Source: Cucumis sativus (lineage: Eukaryota; Streptophyta; Magnoliopsida; Cucurbitales; Cucurbitaceae). From it: a stretch of DNA of 64,000 nucleotides. Within the stretch, counting starts at the first letter, position 1. The number at the start of each line of letters is the position of its first letter. The notes below the pieces were generated by a model that saw only the letters and a program-made list of their open reading frames with translations, searched no databases and was not told the DNA's origin. The stretch lies in the NCBI RefSeq assembly GCF_000004075.3, contig NC_026655.2, forward strand, positions 27,079,489-27,143,488, in the 5' to 3' direction. Positions 48,051 to 60,700 of this stretch are shown one piece after another. Both the position numbers and the translations under genes were made by a program.

Positions 48051-49799
48051 TCAATTACTTTCCTTAAAATAAATTAATTATTCTCTATCTTTTTAACCTT
48101 ATAATTTGAATCTTATTCAACTAAATTAAACTATATAATAAATCATGTAACTAATTGTATATGATACAATTAATATGTTCCCTTGTAAACTTGAACATAA
48201 TTTTCTTTTAATCATTAAATGATCTATGTTGGTCCGTAATGAGCTAGCAATGGACCTTATAGACCTATAGATTACAAACTCCAATAATCTAAAATTACTT
48301 AATTAAAGTCTTTAATTAAATTAATTTTATTTCATAAACCAATAGACCCATAGTTGAACTCTTATACATTGTACAACAAGTATCCATGGATATACATAAT
48401 CAATATACGCAAGTGGATAATTCACAAATTGTTCATAATTACAGTTGCGTCAAATATTTCATTTACTCGTATAATTAATTATATCTTTTTCTTAAATCCC
48501 TCTCAGGCCAGTGAAAGGAAACTACGTACTCATCTAGTACTTCCTCTTATAGAGAAGAAATGAATTTATGTTCCCAATTCCCTATTTTATCAAGTCTCCC
48601 AAAGTGGTATACAAGCATATTAAGTCGACAACTCAGCCCACTCTAATCTTCTAAATAAGAGTTTCTAAAAATCACTCAAGATGAAGATCAAGTTACACCT
48701 AATTATCCTATGAAATATTAATTTTTATCAATGAACATTTTTACAAAGATGAATTAGATATTTCATAACTATGTGTTTTATACAAACTCTTTGCATAAGA
48801 TACCGCATTCACATATATTTGCACATGAAATTTGAATCAAACCATTTGTAACTATTACATAAAGTAGGTCGTATTCATAGTTTTCAATAAATATCAATTA
48901 CATACTATTGAAGACTATCTATATTAACAACCTTCAATTTTCTCATTAATGGATAAATTAATATACATAGTTATTAATTCAATTAATCAACTACTAAATT
49001 ATGAGGTTTTACTGCATAAATCTCATCCTTTATAGTAATAAAATAATGCTTTTGACCAAAAAAAAAAACAGATTGATGAAATTGATTTTTAGAAGAAGCC
49101 AAAAGCACCAAAATGGGAGAATTGATTTTTTTTTTGGAAAGATAGTTATTGTTTTTAATTATTTTTAATTTTTCTATAAGGAAACTAAAACTCCCATTCG
49201 GATGAATAAAAAGATAAATGTCCAATGTATGTTCCAAAATTTCATACAATGTTGATTTCTGTTCCATTAAAATTTATTTTCATTTGTAGAGTCTACTTTA
49301 TGTTTTGAGCCCACAAATGAAAGGTGTATTAGATTAAATATATATAGTTAAATTCACTTTCATCTAATATCTTAAGCATTTGGATTTATTGATGATTTAA
49401 AAATGAAATAATATATAAACCAATTTGGAAAACTTAACAAATATAGTATTAGGTTATTTGAAGATACGAAATGTTTTGAAAGGTTATGATAAGACTTGGG
49501 ATATTTGCAATCCTTGCCATGCATGTGTGCCCTTCATACAAAATATTCCTTCTCGCCCCCAAATGAAGAAGAAGACAACAGTTTTGCCGCAGAAAGGAGA
49601 AAAGTGGGATCTCACAAAACCCATGCATCGGTCATACGGCCAGCAATTAATCGGTTACATGAACTTGAAATCGCAATACCTAGCCAGTGACGTACACACA
49701 CACAAAACCCTTGCTGCAATTACTAGAAAAACGTCACACCTTTAAAAAGTGAATAAAATGTGTTCTCTTAATTAATTGTATCAACACTTTGTGAATTTA

Positions 49800-49990
49800 C
49801 TCAATCTTGTATACTCGATGCTTGATACTAGATTGATCCTAGATACTTGATGCATGCATTATGTTATATACTAGATATGCGATATTCGATACTCAATACT
49901 AGATACTAGATATTCATCCGTCTATGCTCAATATTTGATGCTCTATGTTTTACTTATACTATATATGTTTGTCACTTAATGTTCAATACT
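49800..49990. repeat. Degenerate 'GATACT/ACTAGAT' repeat array
   Basis: Over about 190 bp the words gatact, tactagat, cgatact and ttgatgc recur every 8-12 bases (for example atactcaatactagatacta near 49890). This looks like an old, decayed short tandem repeat rather than a gene. Confidence 0.7.
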
Positions 49991-50498
49991 TGAATAAACA
50001 CACAAAGAGTAAAAATGTAGAAAAAAACAGAAGAAGAAGTACAAAAAGACTCAAAAGAGAGAAAAAAAAAGTTAAAAATAGAAGAAGAAAGGAAAGTTAC
50101 AAAAGGAAGAAAAGAGAAGAAAATAAAGCATTTAAGGTGAATGTGTTAATTTTAGATAGTGATGAGATAAGGAGAAAGCTAAATTTGATTGATTTTAGAA
50201 AAAGTAGCAATTTTTTCATTTGAGATTTGAGTCTCCTATACAAATTTGTCCATAGTTCGAAGGTTGAGAAGAGACAACACAAAAGGAGACTCAACTATGA
50301 AATTCCTTGGATAGGCCAAATTACAGTCACTTTGCAATTGAAATAGGAGATAGAGAAATCATCAATTTCCAGCAATCTATTTCATCCCAATTCCTTCAAT
50401 TCAAACAAACTAGATCAGCCCAAGACCCCTACATAGGCTTTTAATCTTATACAAAATATGTTGTTTATAAACAAATGATAATCAATTCAACACAACAT

Positions 50499-50571
50499 GG
50501 GGATGTAGCTCAGATGGTAGAGCGCTCGCTTAGCATGCGAGAGGTACGGGGATCGATACCCCGCATCTCCA
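50499..50571 (+). tRNA. tRNA-Ala (anticodon AGC)
   Basis: A 73-base sequence folds as a complete cloverleaf. The acceptor arm pairs GGGGATG with CATCTCC (one G-T pair); D arm GCTC/GAGC; anticodon arm CTCGC/GCGAG with loop TTAGCAT (AGC at 50532-50534); variable loop AGGTA; T arm CGGGG/CCCCG with loop ATCGATA; discriminator A. The A box (TAGCTCAGATGG) and B box (GGGATCGATACCC) are intact. Several CAA motifs lie just upstream (caattcaacacaac), as common at plant tRNA genes, and a short T run follows within about 20 bases as the likely Pol III stop. It has no intron, and the CCA end is not encoded. It lies about 500 bp upstream of the folate ligase gene in the same direction. Confidence 0.97.
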
Positions 50572-51070
50572 AATCATACATTTCTCTTTTGAATTTTATT
50601 TCCTCATTTTTCCTTGATGCTAACAAACATCCTTGACTTAAACAAACATCCACGTGGTTTAAGAAGGGACCTTGTCCTTATGCACAGAGGCAACAATCCT
50701 TTGTCACAAGGCACAGTATCCAATTCCTCCAATCATCTATCATCCACCGTCCATCACCTTCATAATCCACACATCATCTCCTTAACCCATCATCTGACGG
50801 CTGTGGTTTTCCCATTATGCCACATCCACTACAGGCTCACTTCTCAATTTTCACCCATCAATGATTTTTTCCAATCTGTAAAATAATGTCTTTTCTGTTC
50901 CTTGAAAACGCTTGAAAGCGAAATCTTTTACAATCTAATCCATTCCTTCTACTAAAATAGATCAGCAGAGATCTAATCCAAGAAGAATTTCAATACCCCA
51001 AAAGGATTTTTTGCTGAAAGAAGCGTATTTCTGTTCTGGGTTTTGGAAGATCTTGCCTTAGTTTTGGAAA
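50572..51070 (+). promoter_or_regulatory. Promoter and 5' leader of the folate ligase gene
   Basis: About 500 bp between the tRNA gene and the ATG at 51071. The translation start context is ggaaaATGag. No firm TATA box can be picked out. A frame at 50614-50886 is His/Ser-rich and unlikely to be a gene. Confidence 0.4.
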
Positions 51071-54000
51071 ATGAGTTCATCCAAGACAGTGAGGAAACTC
51101 CAAGTGGAGTCTCCAGTGCCTGCAGATATAGTCATTGCTAATTCAGTGGAGCCTTTGCATATAGATGAGATTGCTAAAGAGCTCAATCTTACCCCCAACC
51201 ACTATGATCTTTATGGCAAATACAAGGCCAAGGTGGTTGTGATTCATTACGCTTTTTTTCCCCCCTTTTTTAGATTTCCTCTTTTTCTTTTTAAGGTCTT
51301 GAGTTTTTGAGTAATTCTGTATTCTGGGGTTGTTTTGATTGAATGATTTGGAAAATGGAAATACATTTGATCAAGCTTTGTTGTTATCTTTTGCTTTCTT
51401 TAGGAATGTATAAAGTTGAATTGGATTGTTTGGTGTTTGGAGGATTGATATGGCTGTTTGGCAATTTGAGGCTGGATTAAATTATGTGGTTTTTGGTTTT
51501 CAGGTTTTGTTGTCTGTTCTTGATGAGGTTAAGGGATCTAGGGATGGATATTATGTTGTGGTTGGGGGAATTACTCCTACTCCCCTTGGAGAAGGTAAAT
51601 CCACTACTACTGTTGGACTCTGTCAAGCTCTTGGTGCTTTTCTTGACAAAAAGGTAGTTTCCTTTTTCTTGAGTCATCATAATTGTAGTCTTTTTTACTG
51701 ACTATTTCATTTTTGGTTTTTGAAAATTTAATGCTTGCCATTTCTCTTGGGATGGTTTTTACTATTCTTGAATTTTTTTTTGGTATTCTCAGTCAAATTT
51801 TAGAAACAAAAAAGTGTCTTTAAAAACTACTTTGATTTTGCATCTCTGATTGAAATGAAACATTGTAGTTTTTATTTGCAACAAACGAGATGAAAAAGGG
51901 ACACTTTGAAAGCAACAGTGCTTTACGTGCTTTAGAGATTTTTTTTTCCCTTTTTCTGGATAAGAAACAATTTCATTGAAAAGATATTTCCAATTGAAAC
52001 TTCGGAAAATTTTTGGTTCAAATCAAACTCTTGAAGTCAAGAAGAATGCATGCTTTCAAATTCAATTCATCTTTGTATGTATTTTTTATCCATAATTCAA
52101 CTTGTGCCTATTTAAATATACGTAAAATTTTCTGCGTGTGCAAGTGACTTACAAATATATTTGTACTCTCTATTCCCAGCTGAAATGCTTACCTTAGTAA
52201 TTGAATGACTCTTTTATTGTTAGCCTCAACCCACTTCAAGAACAATTCTTGAGTTTTTGGAGGATGAGATGCATTATTTTTGTTCATTTGAATCCTTTTC
52301 TATTTCCAGTTTTGATGAGGAAAAAGGGATCTTATATCATGTTTTGTTAGAACCTGTGAATCTATTCTCATTATATTATGGCTTTTAAAATCATGGTTTC
52401 CTTTCTTTTAACTTTTTCTAGGTTTTATTGATCAGCAAATTAAATAAGTGTGCTAGTTGCGATTAATCATGATTATACTTGGATCTATTTTTACAGCATG
52501 ATCACTTGCCTAGGTTGATTTCAGGTGGTCACCTGCCTTCGCCAGCCATCACAAGGACCGACATTTGGAATCAAGGGTGGTGCAGCTGGAGGCGGTTACA
52601 GTCAAGTGATTCCAATGGATGAATTTAATCTTCATCTAACAGGAGATATTCATGCTATAACAGCGGCCAACAATCTCTTAGCTGCTGCTATTGATACCCG
52701 AATTTTTCATGAGGCATCACAGTCGGATAAGGCTCTTTTTAATCGGCTTTGCCCGACAAACAAAGAAGGAAAACGAAGCTTTAACGATATCATGTTCAGA
52801 CGTCTGAAGAAACTTGAGATCACCAAGACAAGACCTGAAGATCTGACACCGGAAGAAATTAAAAAGTTCGCCAGGCTTGATATTGATCCAGATTCTATTA
52901 CCTGGAGAAGAGTAATGGATGTAAACGATCGGTTCTTAAGGAAAATTTCTATCGGTCAGGGTCCCGACGAGAAAGGAATGGTAAGAGAAACTGGATTTGA
53001 TATTTCAGTTGCCAGTGAAATAATGGCAGTTTTGGCCCTTACAACATCCCTGGCTGATATGAGAGAAAGGCTTGGAAAAATGGTCATTGGAAACAGTAAG
53101 GCTGGTGACCCTATAACTGCTGATGATCTTGGTCTTGGTGGTGCTTTGACAGTGCTGATGAAGGATGCTATTAACCCAACATTAATGCAGACTCTTGAGG
53201 GAACTCCTGTTCTCGTCCATGCTGGTCCTTTTGCAAATATCGCCCATGGTAATTCCTCTATAGTGGCTGATAAGATTGCCCTGAAGTTGGTTGGACCTGG
53301 TGGGTTTGTAGTTACGGAAGCAGGTTTCGGGGCTGATATTGGTGCCGAGAAATTTATGAACATAAAATGTCGCTATAGCGGTTTAACTCCCCAATGTGCT
53401 GTAATTGTGGCGACAATAAGAGCATTGAAAATGCATGGGGGTGGGCCTGAAGTTGTTGCTGGGCGACCTCTTGACCATGCCTATTTAAATGAAAATGTTG
53501 GTCTTGTTGAAGCTGGGTGTGTTAATTTGGCCAGGCATATTGCTAACACAAAGGATTATGGTGTGAATGTTGTTGTTGCTGTCAACAAGTTTGCCACAGA
53601 TACTGAAGCAGAGATGAATGCAGTTCGAAATGCTGCTTTGGCTGCTGGCGCATATGATGCTGTTATTTGTACTCATCATGCTCATGGTGGAAAAGGAGCG
53701 GTAAGCTACTTGATGCTGATAAAATTAACTCTTACACAACCAATCCAGTAAAACAACTCAACTTTTAGTATCATAAACAGAAGAACACTATTAATGTCAA
53801 GATCAATGAAATATATGGAAATATTCTGGGCGTTTGGCCCACTGGTAGTAGTTAATAAGTTTGGAGTTTATATTTGGCCCACTGGTAGTAGTTAATAAGT
53901 TTGGAGTTTATATTTCATAGCTATGTTTGTGTTCGGGGAGTAGTGTTGTAAAATAGAGTTTTTTGATGATTGTGAAAAGTAGATTACAAGAGGAAGATGA

Positions 54001-55513
54001 AGTTACTCGAAAAATGTGGAAAGTAAAGGTAGAAGAGAAGATGAAGTTCTTCAATAAATGTAAAAAAGTAAAAAAATGATAGAAAGATGATGTTACCCGA
54101 TAATATGCAAACTATTGAAGTTGCGTTGTTTACACCAACTTAAAAAGTAAAAGTTGGTGGGCCAAATGGCACATAAAAGTATATTTTGGTCAATATGCTT
54201 GCAGAAAATGGTATTTTTCGTGTTCATGCGTATTATTATCTTGTGTACACTTCTATGCTTTTTAAAGTTACCAAATCCTATAGGAAAAGGTAGAATAAAG
54301 AGAGAATCAATTTCTAATAGTATGAGCTACGAACATTTTCATAATCCAAGCCCCTAAAATTTTTTCTTTCGCATCACATTCCCACAAATTGATCAACTTT
54401 AATAAACTATAATAAACATCAAGATGGTGTCTTTGATGATAAATGATGATTTTTTTCTTTGATTGCGCATTAAACTTCCACATGATCTTCAATTCTTCAG
54501 GTTGACCTTGGCATCGCAGTTCAAAAAGCATGTGAGAATGTAACTCAGCCATTGAAATTCTTATATCCATTGGATATAAGTATTAAAGACAAAATAGAAG
54601 GAATAGCCAAGTCCTATGGAGCTAGTGGGGTGGAATATTCAGAACAGGTGAGCTCTTGTTGCAACTTTCTATTGTTCGCCGAAAAATTCATTTTATTTGC
54701 ATTAGCTTTATATAAAAGGATTGATTCAATGATGTCATAGATTCTTGTTTCTTCAATTTGAAATAATCATCATATTTATATAAGAAATCTGGGGTCTAGA
54801 AAGGGTTTACCTTCTGACTAATGTTGATCCAGAAAGAGGAAATTTTAACAGTTCTCTCTCTCCGGTGAGTTAGTTTCTGTAAGGATTTGAAGAAAACCTT
54901 CCCTCATTAGCTTAAACTTTTGGGTTGATTAGTGATCCCACAATCACTGTTTTACTCATGAACATATAACTTTCACTAAAATCACTATTTTGAAAACACT
55001 CTCAAACGAACATAGCCTAAACGATGAATAGTTATTAGTTCTAATTGTAAAGCTCGAGTATGGTGGTGTCCTGGCCTAACGAAAATGAAAAAGAAAACTT
55101 AAAAGATCCACAATAAATTATTTAAATCCCTAGCATTTCCTACTACTGCAGGTGAGAATGCATTTGTTTTATATGAAAAGAGTTTTTATAAAAGTATTGA
55201 TAGGAAACTAAAAAATGTTTATTGTTTAAATCGACAGGCTGAGAAACAGATTGAGATGTACAGCAGGCAAGGTTTTTCGAATCTACCGATCTGTATGGCA
55301 AAAACGCAATACTCCTTCTCACACAATGCTAAAGAAAAGGGAGCCCCAAGTGGATTCAAGTTACCGATAAGGGATGTGAGGGCTAGCATTGGTGCTGGCT
55401 TCATCTACCCTTTGGTGGGAACCATGAGTACAATGCCAGGGCTTCCTACAAGACCTTGCTTTTACGATATCGATCTTGACACCGCTACCGGGAAGGTAAT
55501 TGGCCTTTCTTGA
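51071..55513 (+). CDS. THFS: Formate-tetrahydrofolate ligase (10-formyl-THF synthetase)
   Basis: Cytosolic enzyme of one-carbon metabolism: formate + THF + ATP gives 10-formyl-THF + ADP + Pi. Five exons: 51071-51232, 51504-51653, 52525-53700, 54501-54647 and 55238-55513 (stop TGA). Total 1911 nt, 636 aa, the usual length of plant THFS, which is monofunctional unlike the animal trifunctional C1 synthase. All introns are GT-AG in phase 0. The ATP-binding loop TPLGEGKST is at about 80-88. [20 protein letters not shown] and [20 protein letters not shown] follow at the start of the large third exon. [15 protein letters not shown] lies further on, and [19 protein letters not shown] near its end. 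The C-terminus has [18 protein letters not shown] and ends KVIGLS. Nothing is missing. The large exon carries about 60% of the protein. It converges on the callose synthase gene, with 2.2 kb between the stops. Confidence 0.97.
53828..54172. mobile_element. MITE in THFS intron 3 with duplicated 5' terminus
   Basis: The segment begins gggcgtttggcccac (53828) and ends gtgggccaaatggcac (54172), giving imperfect terminal inverted repeats of about 15 bp. The interior is AT- and purine-rich with no coding frame. A 40-bp unit starting tttggcccactggtagtagt is tandemly repeated at 53833-53872 and 53873-53912, so most of the 5' terminus is duplicated. No clear target duplication was seen. It lies wholly inside intron 3 (53701-54500) and does not disturb the splice sites. 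Confidence 0.65.
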
Positions 55514-55686
55514 AGCTGGAAAAGGAGGTTTCTAAAACAAGCAGCAATTCTCAAACACTTTGGAACAGCAGCTGTCTCAAAAGTTCCTATCCGAGTGCAT
55601 CCTTTTTCTTCTTAACTATTAATGTTCTGAGCTTTCCTATAATGCAGCCTTTGCTGAGCTTTGAACAGTATGAAGTTATATTTCTT

Positions 55687-55692
55687 AATAAA
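55687..55692 (+). promoter_or_regulatory. Polyadenylation signal AATAAA of THFS
   Basis: A canonical AATAAA lies about 175 bp after the stop codon at 55513, within T-rich 3' UTR sequence. It is the best near-upstream element in range. Confidence 0.45.
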
Positions 55693-55699
55693 ATGGAAA

Positions 55700-57734
55700 A
55701 AATGGTTGTAAAGATTTATGTTCTTCTTCTTACTCATATTTTGCCTTCCTTTGCTTTGGTATCTTTGTTTTCATGCTTCCTTAAAGTGGAAAAGAAGGAA
55801 AATGGAAGAAGAAAAAGGGAGTGATTACCACTGGTGGGTTCCACTACTTATTCTCTTCTAAAACTTTCTTATTTTTGATTTAGAATTATTTTACAATCAA
55901 TTTAGAGAATCAAATGAGAATGTTTTTAAAAATATTATTTTGGGTTAGATGATTCTAGGTGTGTTTTAAATATAGGAATATAGTTTTGAAGCTTTCAAAA
56001 ACTTCAAAATTAATCCAATAAGTTAAGTTAGGCTGACTAATATTTTTTTAAAATTTTCGAATGAAAGATTAATAAATAAATTTTTTTCTTTCAGAAAGTC
56101 TAATAACATAATGACAATAGATATTATCTTTAAGATAAGATAATAGAGATTAATTTAACGATTTGATTGAAAGCATGAACACTAAATCTAATTCAATACA
56201 ACTTTAACTCAAACAGACAAAGTATATACTCAAATAGACATAAAACTTATAACATAATATTATCAATTAAGAAAGTCTGATATTTTAACCTCTACCATGT
56301 TGAAACTAAAAGAAAAAGAGAAAAAAAAAAAAAAAAAGAAAATCGAAACATTTTTTTAAAAAAGAGAAAACAGGAACTTAAAGAAGTCATGAAGTATAGG
56401 AAAATTATCACGAATACCCACAAATAACAAATGGTAATGAGAAGTAATTGGAAAGTTTTGTGCTTCATGACAAATAACGACAAATACCCACAAATAACAA
56501 AGTTTTGCGTATATACATATATGCCTGTCCATCTATTACTTTACATAATGACATGCTTTACTATCTTGTAGTTTGATGATACTTTGATAGTATCATGCAT
56601 TTACTTTTATATTTATTACTAGTTATCAAATAACTTATAGTTTAAGAAGTGTATCTTTTATATTTGTGAAGTATTTGAACCACCTTACACGCACTTAAAC
56701 CAATCTCACATAATAATCTATTTGATCCTACGTTAAATCAAAAAAACTTATAAGAAAAGAAGTGTGTTAAATTTTTGAACAAATGCTTATCATATGTGTT
56801 CCTAATATATATACATTATTGATCCAAAAAACAATTTCCTCGTTGATTCCAAAAACCACACCAACAATTTTTTGATTTGAAATTCAAACTTCCATTTGAA
56901 ATACAAACTTCCATCAATGGTATCTTTTCATACAAATTAAACTAACAAAATTCTTTCAATATCACAAAAAATTAAACTAACAAAGTTCTATCACATGGTG
57001 TGTGACTTTAGTCTATACATTTCATACTTCGACTAATTTCACAAGATAACTTGTTTATAATTTATAATTAAGTTACCTCGGTCGAATGAACTCTTTTGTT
57101 TTTAACCATTTATTGAGTCTCTTTTCACACTAGAGGAGTCTTTGCTATAAGAAAGTTATGAGGTTCATTAATCATTATGTGATCGACCATTGGAGCACAT
57201 CTAGACAAATTAGAACTGTTAAATACCAAGTCCAACATGAATATTGCTACTTCTATTGACAACAATTAGAACAGTTATACTCAATAAATTTCAAGAAGAC
57301 AACACTGAAGCATAGTTCTGCTGGATCCTCAATTGGATTGCTCATATGAAAAATTCAGTCAAAATCAACATTATATGATACAGTACAGTAGTACACAAAT
57401 TTTGTTACTAAAATATCAATTCAATTGATAAATACACAGGAAATTGACAATCCAAGCCGACTTTGAAAACTGCCCGAGTGAGAATCGAATTAAACCAAGA
57501 GAATAAGAACAGCAATTTAAAGGTGGCCTGTTAAGCAATCCAAACATCTGAAACCGGAAAGTACAACAGATTGGGTGAGAGGCTATAAGGAAATTCCTGT
57601 TAATCATCTATGCTAACTAATAAGTCATGAAGGATTTTCTAAGGCACCCCTGGGGTCGGGAGATAAAACCGATGAAGATAAATTGCATCTAATTTACAAG
57701 AATACAAACTGGCAGGGTCATGCCACTCGGTAAA
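55700..57734. other. Intergenic between two convergent genes
   Basis: AT-rich, with an A-run at about 56320-56338. No gene seen. A short direct repeat, gacaaataac/cacaaataac, occurs near 56418-56500. The last 100-300 bp should be the callose synthase 3' UTR (minus strand). Confidence 0.5.
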
Positions 57735-60700
57735 TCATAGGGCAGTGTTGGGATTGTTTCCAGCAAGAATTAGAGAGATCTCAAGCCCTCGACTGAAAGC
57801 CTGGTTGAACATAAGACGAGTTTGGAATGTTGATACAAATGGAAACCATGAAAGGAATGCAATGGGAATAAAGACGAGCATCCCCATCCCAGCATCATAT
57901 AGCCGAGCAATTGAGCGAATGGATTTCCAGAGTCCCAGTCTCTTTATCAAAGGTTTCCAAGCTGCTGCAATCTGAAAAAGTGAATATTCTATGTCAGGAC
58001 AGGATTCTAAAATTTAACAAAGCTGGGGGAAAAGTCAATATCTTTTGATTCCATCCAATTCCTGACCATCAGAATGAACATAGAAGTGTACACACATATA
58101 TATAGAGTAATAAAACAAAAACTAAGATCATATTTACTAAAATGATTAGATACTTTTGTTAAAAGCATTCCCAAACACACCTAAAAGATCATTTTGTTAT
58201 TGACAACGGGCAAAACTAAAATAGTCTTGACAAAGGACGTGACCGGGGTATGACATTCACTATTTTATTTTTTGGTACCCAGTTATACTCTCAAATCAAC
58301 CAAGATAAATGTGGTAGTAAGACAACAGGACAACTAGATTTGGGAACTCACAGAAAGAATGCCCCATCCAGTAGGTAGGAATGCCAAGATGCAAGCAAAT
58401 ACATCAGGCAGTGACAAATCTGTAATAGCAACCGCAACTGCCAGGCCAGCCAGCGTCAAAAAGAAAGAAAGACCTTGGATAAATCGCAACAAAAGCTGGA
58501 AATTGACAGTCATCTTCTGGCTGAAGGTAAACACCTGCCAAACCGAGAGATGCGGAAGATCAAATGACTATCATACATACAAATTGGTAAACATGTACTA
58601 TTCATAACTTTGATATTGAATTGCACATACCTTGAAAAGAACGATAAGCCCAGCTAACACGATCCAGGAGAACCCATATACCTAAAAAGTTGCCAATTTT
58701 GGAGTTTACAAGTTGATCAGAAAGAAAATATGGAAAGGCTATAAAATAATCTGAAATGATTATCAAGGCTTTTTAAAACATGAAACTTATTTAGAAGCTG
58801 CCATTCGTAAAACTATTTGATGGCTAAAAAATATAAAAAAATTAAAACAGCTGCTCATAAAAAACATATAAACAAAACTTGGATATTTTGAAAATTTTCT
58901 TCCAATATTGGTAAATGTAAGTGAAAAAACAGGGAAAAAAAGTTCAATAGAGAAACCATACCGACAATGATGTGTTTGATCCCTGCACATGGAGCTTATA
59001 AACAATTCCGTATTGAAAAATAAAAAATCTTAGATTTAAAATAGTCTCTGCTATCCGGCCTTCAAAGGTTTTTATGTGCGCCTGCAAAAGGAATTTCTAT
59101 TTAGACTAGAAAAGAACGAGTATATCTAATATATAGAAGTTTTTCTACATCTGATTATCTAATTACCTAAATTTAACAGTCTTTACACAATACAGATTTT
59201 AACTTTTTCACTGACTGAAAGTAAAAAAATTAAGAATAAAGAACTAGGACCCAAATTGCCGGTTCCATAACACTGTACACCACAGATGTAACGAGCACTA
59301 CATTAAAAATTTATATACAAGGAAAAACAAAGAAAAATAATAAAAACTTGAATTACCAGTTCCGAGTCCCACCATGCTTCCCAACTTTCTTCACCCTTAA
59401 CACCAATTCCACCACGGTAAAAAAGCCAATTGGTCCATTCCCTGAAATCCTCCACTGTCCTGAAAGGAAATATAGATAATCAGAAATGGTTTTAATTAGG
59501 GCTTTAGTGATGTCCCGTTTCCATGCTAAAGGGAATAGATAATAAGAAATGGTTTTAATTAGGGCTTTAGTGATGTCCCGTTTCCATGCTAAAGGGAATA
59601 GATCTTTAAGGTGCCCAGATTTTTGTTTTGCTGTAGATTATAGTCAAAATCAACAAAGGAAAATATGTTGTGGCAAAGATGACTTACTTTTGCCACTCAA
59701 ACCCAGACGGATTGAACAGATAGGGAGCAAAAAGCCAAGATATTGCCATGAACCAACTGCTAAGAGTTACAAGTATGTATGCTAATGAACCACCTGAACT
59801 ATATCCGTAGGCCATGTATACAACCAACAGAAGCACAACTTCCAATCTGAAAACACAATAATGTATTTATTAAAATTGTAAAAATAAAAGATAGCGTCTA
59901 TAGTACTGCTCAAAGCTTGAAAAAGGAGTAATTTACGTAATCAGCAGAGTGCAAATAAGACATAAAATCTCTCATGTGAAATAGGAAAGAATGGCACAAA
60001 CCCTTTAACAAAATGGCTGCGGGAGTACAGTCGGTAATTTTCAGAGAATTTGATATGGCGAACCACAAATCCCCTTCCAGTTGCATGATACTGTATAGAA
60101 GTAGAGTTTTTAAAATACTACAAGGTCTCTTGAAAAATGACAAGTGAGCAGAAAATATAGCAGAACAAACCTTCGCACCACCATGAAGAATTGTTCGGCC
60201 AAAATAGTGAGTTTTTGTGCCAAGAGAGAAGGTGAAGAAGACAGAACAAAGCTGAAGCTGCATGGTTATGAAGCTTACAATAGCCTGCAACCAGGATCCA
60301 GAGTAATAAATGAGACGAAAACAAAAAGATTGCTGGAGAAAAATATAACTAAACAATGATCTCATTGCTAAGACTATAGCTTTACTGGCATTAAGCATAT
60401 ATGATAACCTCGAGGTTAGAGGTTCAATCCCCCCACACCTCAATCATCAAAGAAGAAAAGGAAAAAAAGGACTGTTTGAACTTGCTCTTGCATATGACAA
60501 GCATGGATGCTTCATTGACCAAACAGCATTTGTGGTTAATTTTGAAGCTAATCTTTCAGATGTGAGAGAGAGAGAGGGAGAGACCAACAATGATAGCAGT
60601 TCATGATCGTACAGGAGCAGTCAACTGTTTTGCATACAAAAAATGAGGTATATATTTGAATAGTAGCATTTACCCTGAAGAAACCTTGCTCCAATATGAA

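Larger units (their letters stand above)
37664..50498. other. Large repeat-rich, gene-poor region
   Basis: About 12.8 kb without a supportable protein gene. The first 150 bp contain the MTP promoter and leader. Frames such as 42165-42422 (-), 44685-44906 (+), 45473-45763 (-), 46133-46339 (-) and 49425-49745 (+) encode nothing I recognise. Recognisable contents are listed separately: AT-rich inverted-repeat elements, SINE-like remnants, LTR-like leaders, a GC-rich patch and simple repeats. Confidence 0.5.

Noticed and set aside
52956..53363. 135-codon minus-strand frame inside THFS
   Set aside because: It is antisense to the large THFS exon and is explained by codon use of the real gene.
59910..60443. 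177-codon minus-strand frame
   Set aside because: It runs through two callose synthase exons and their introns in the wrong frame. The correct exons (60002-60090 and 60171-60284) are in other frames and match the family.
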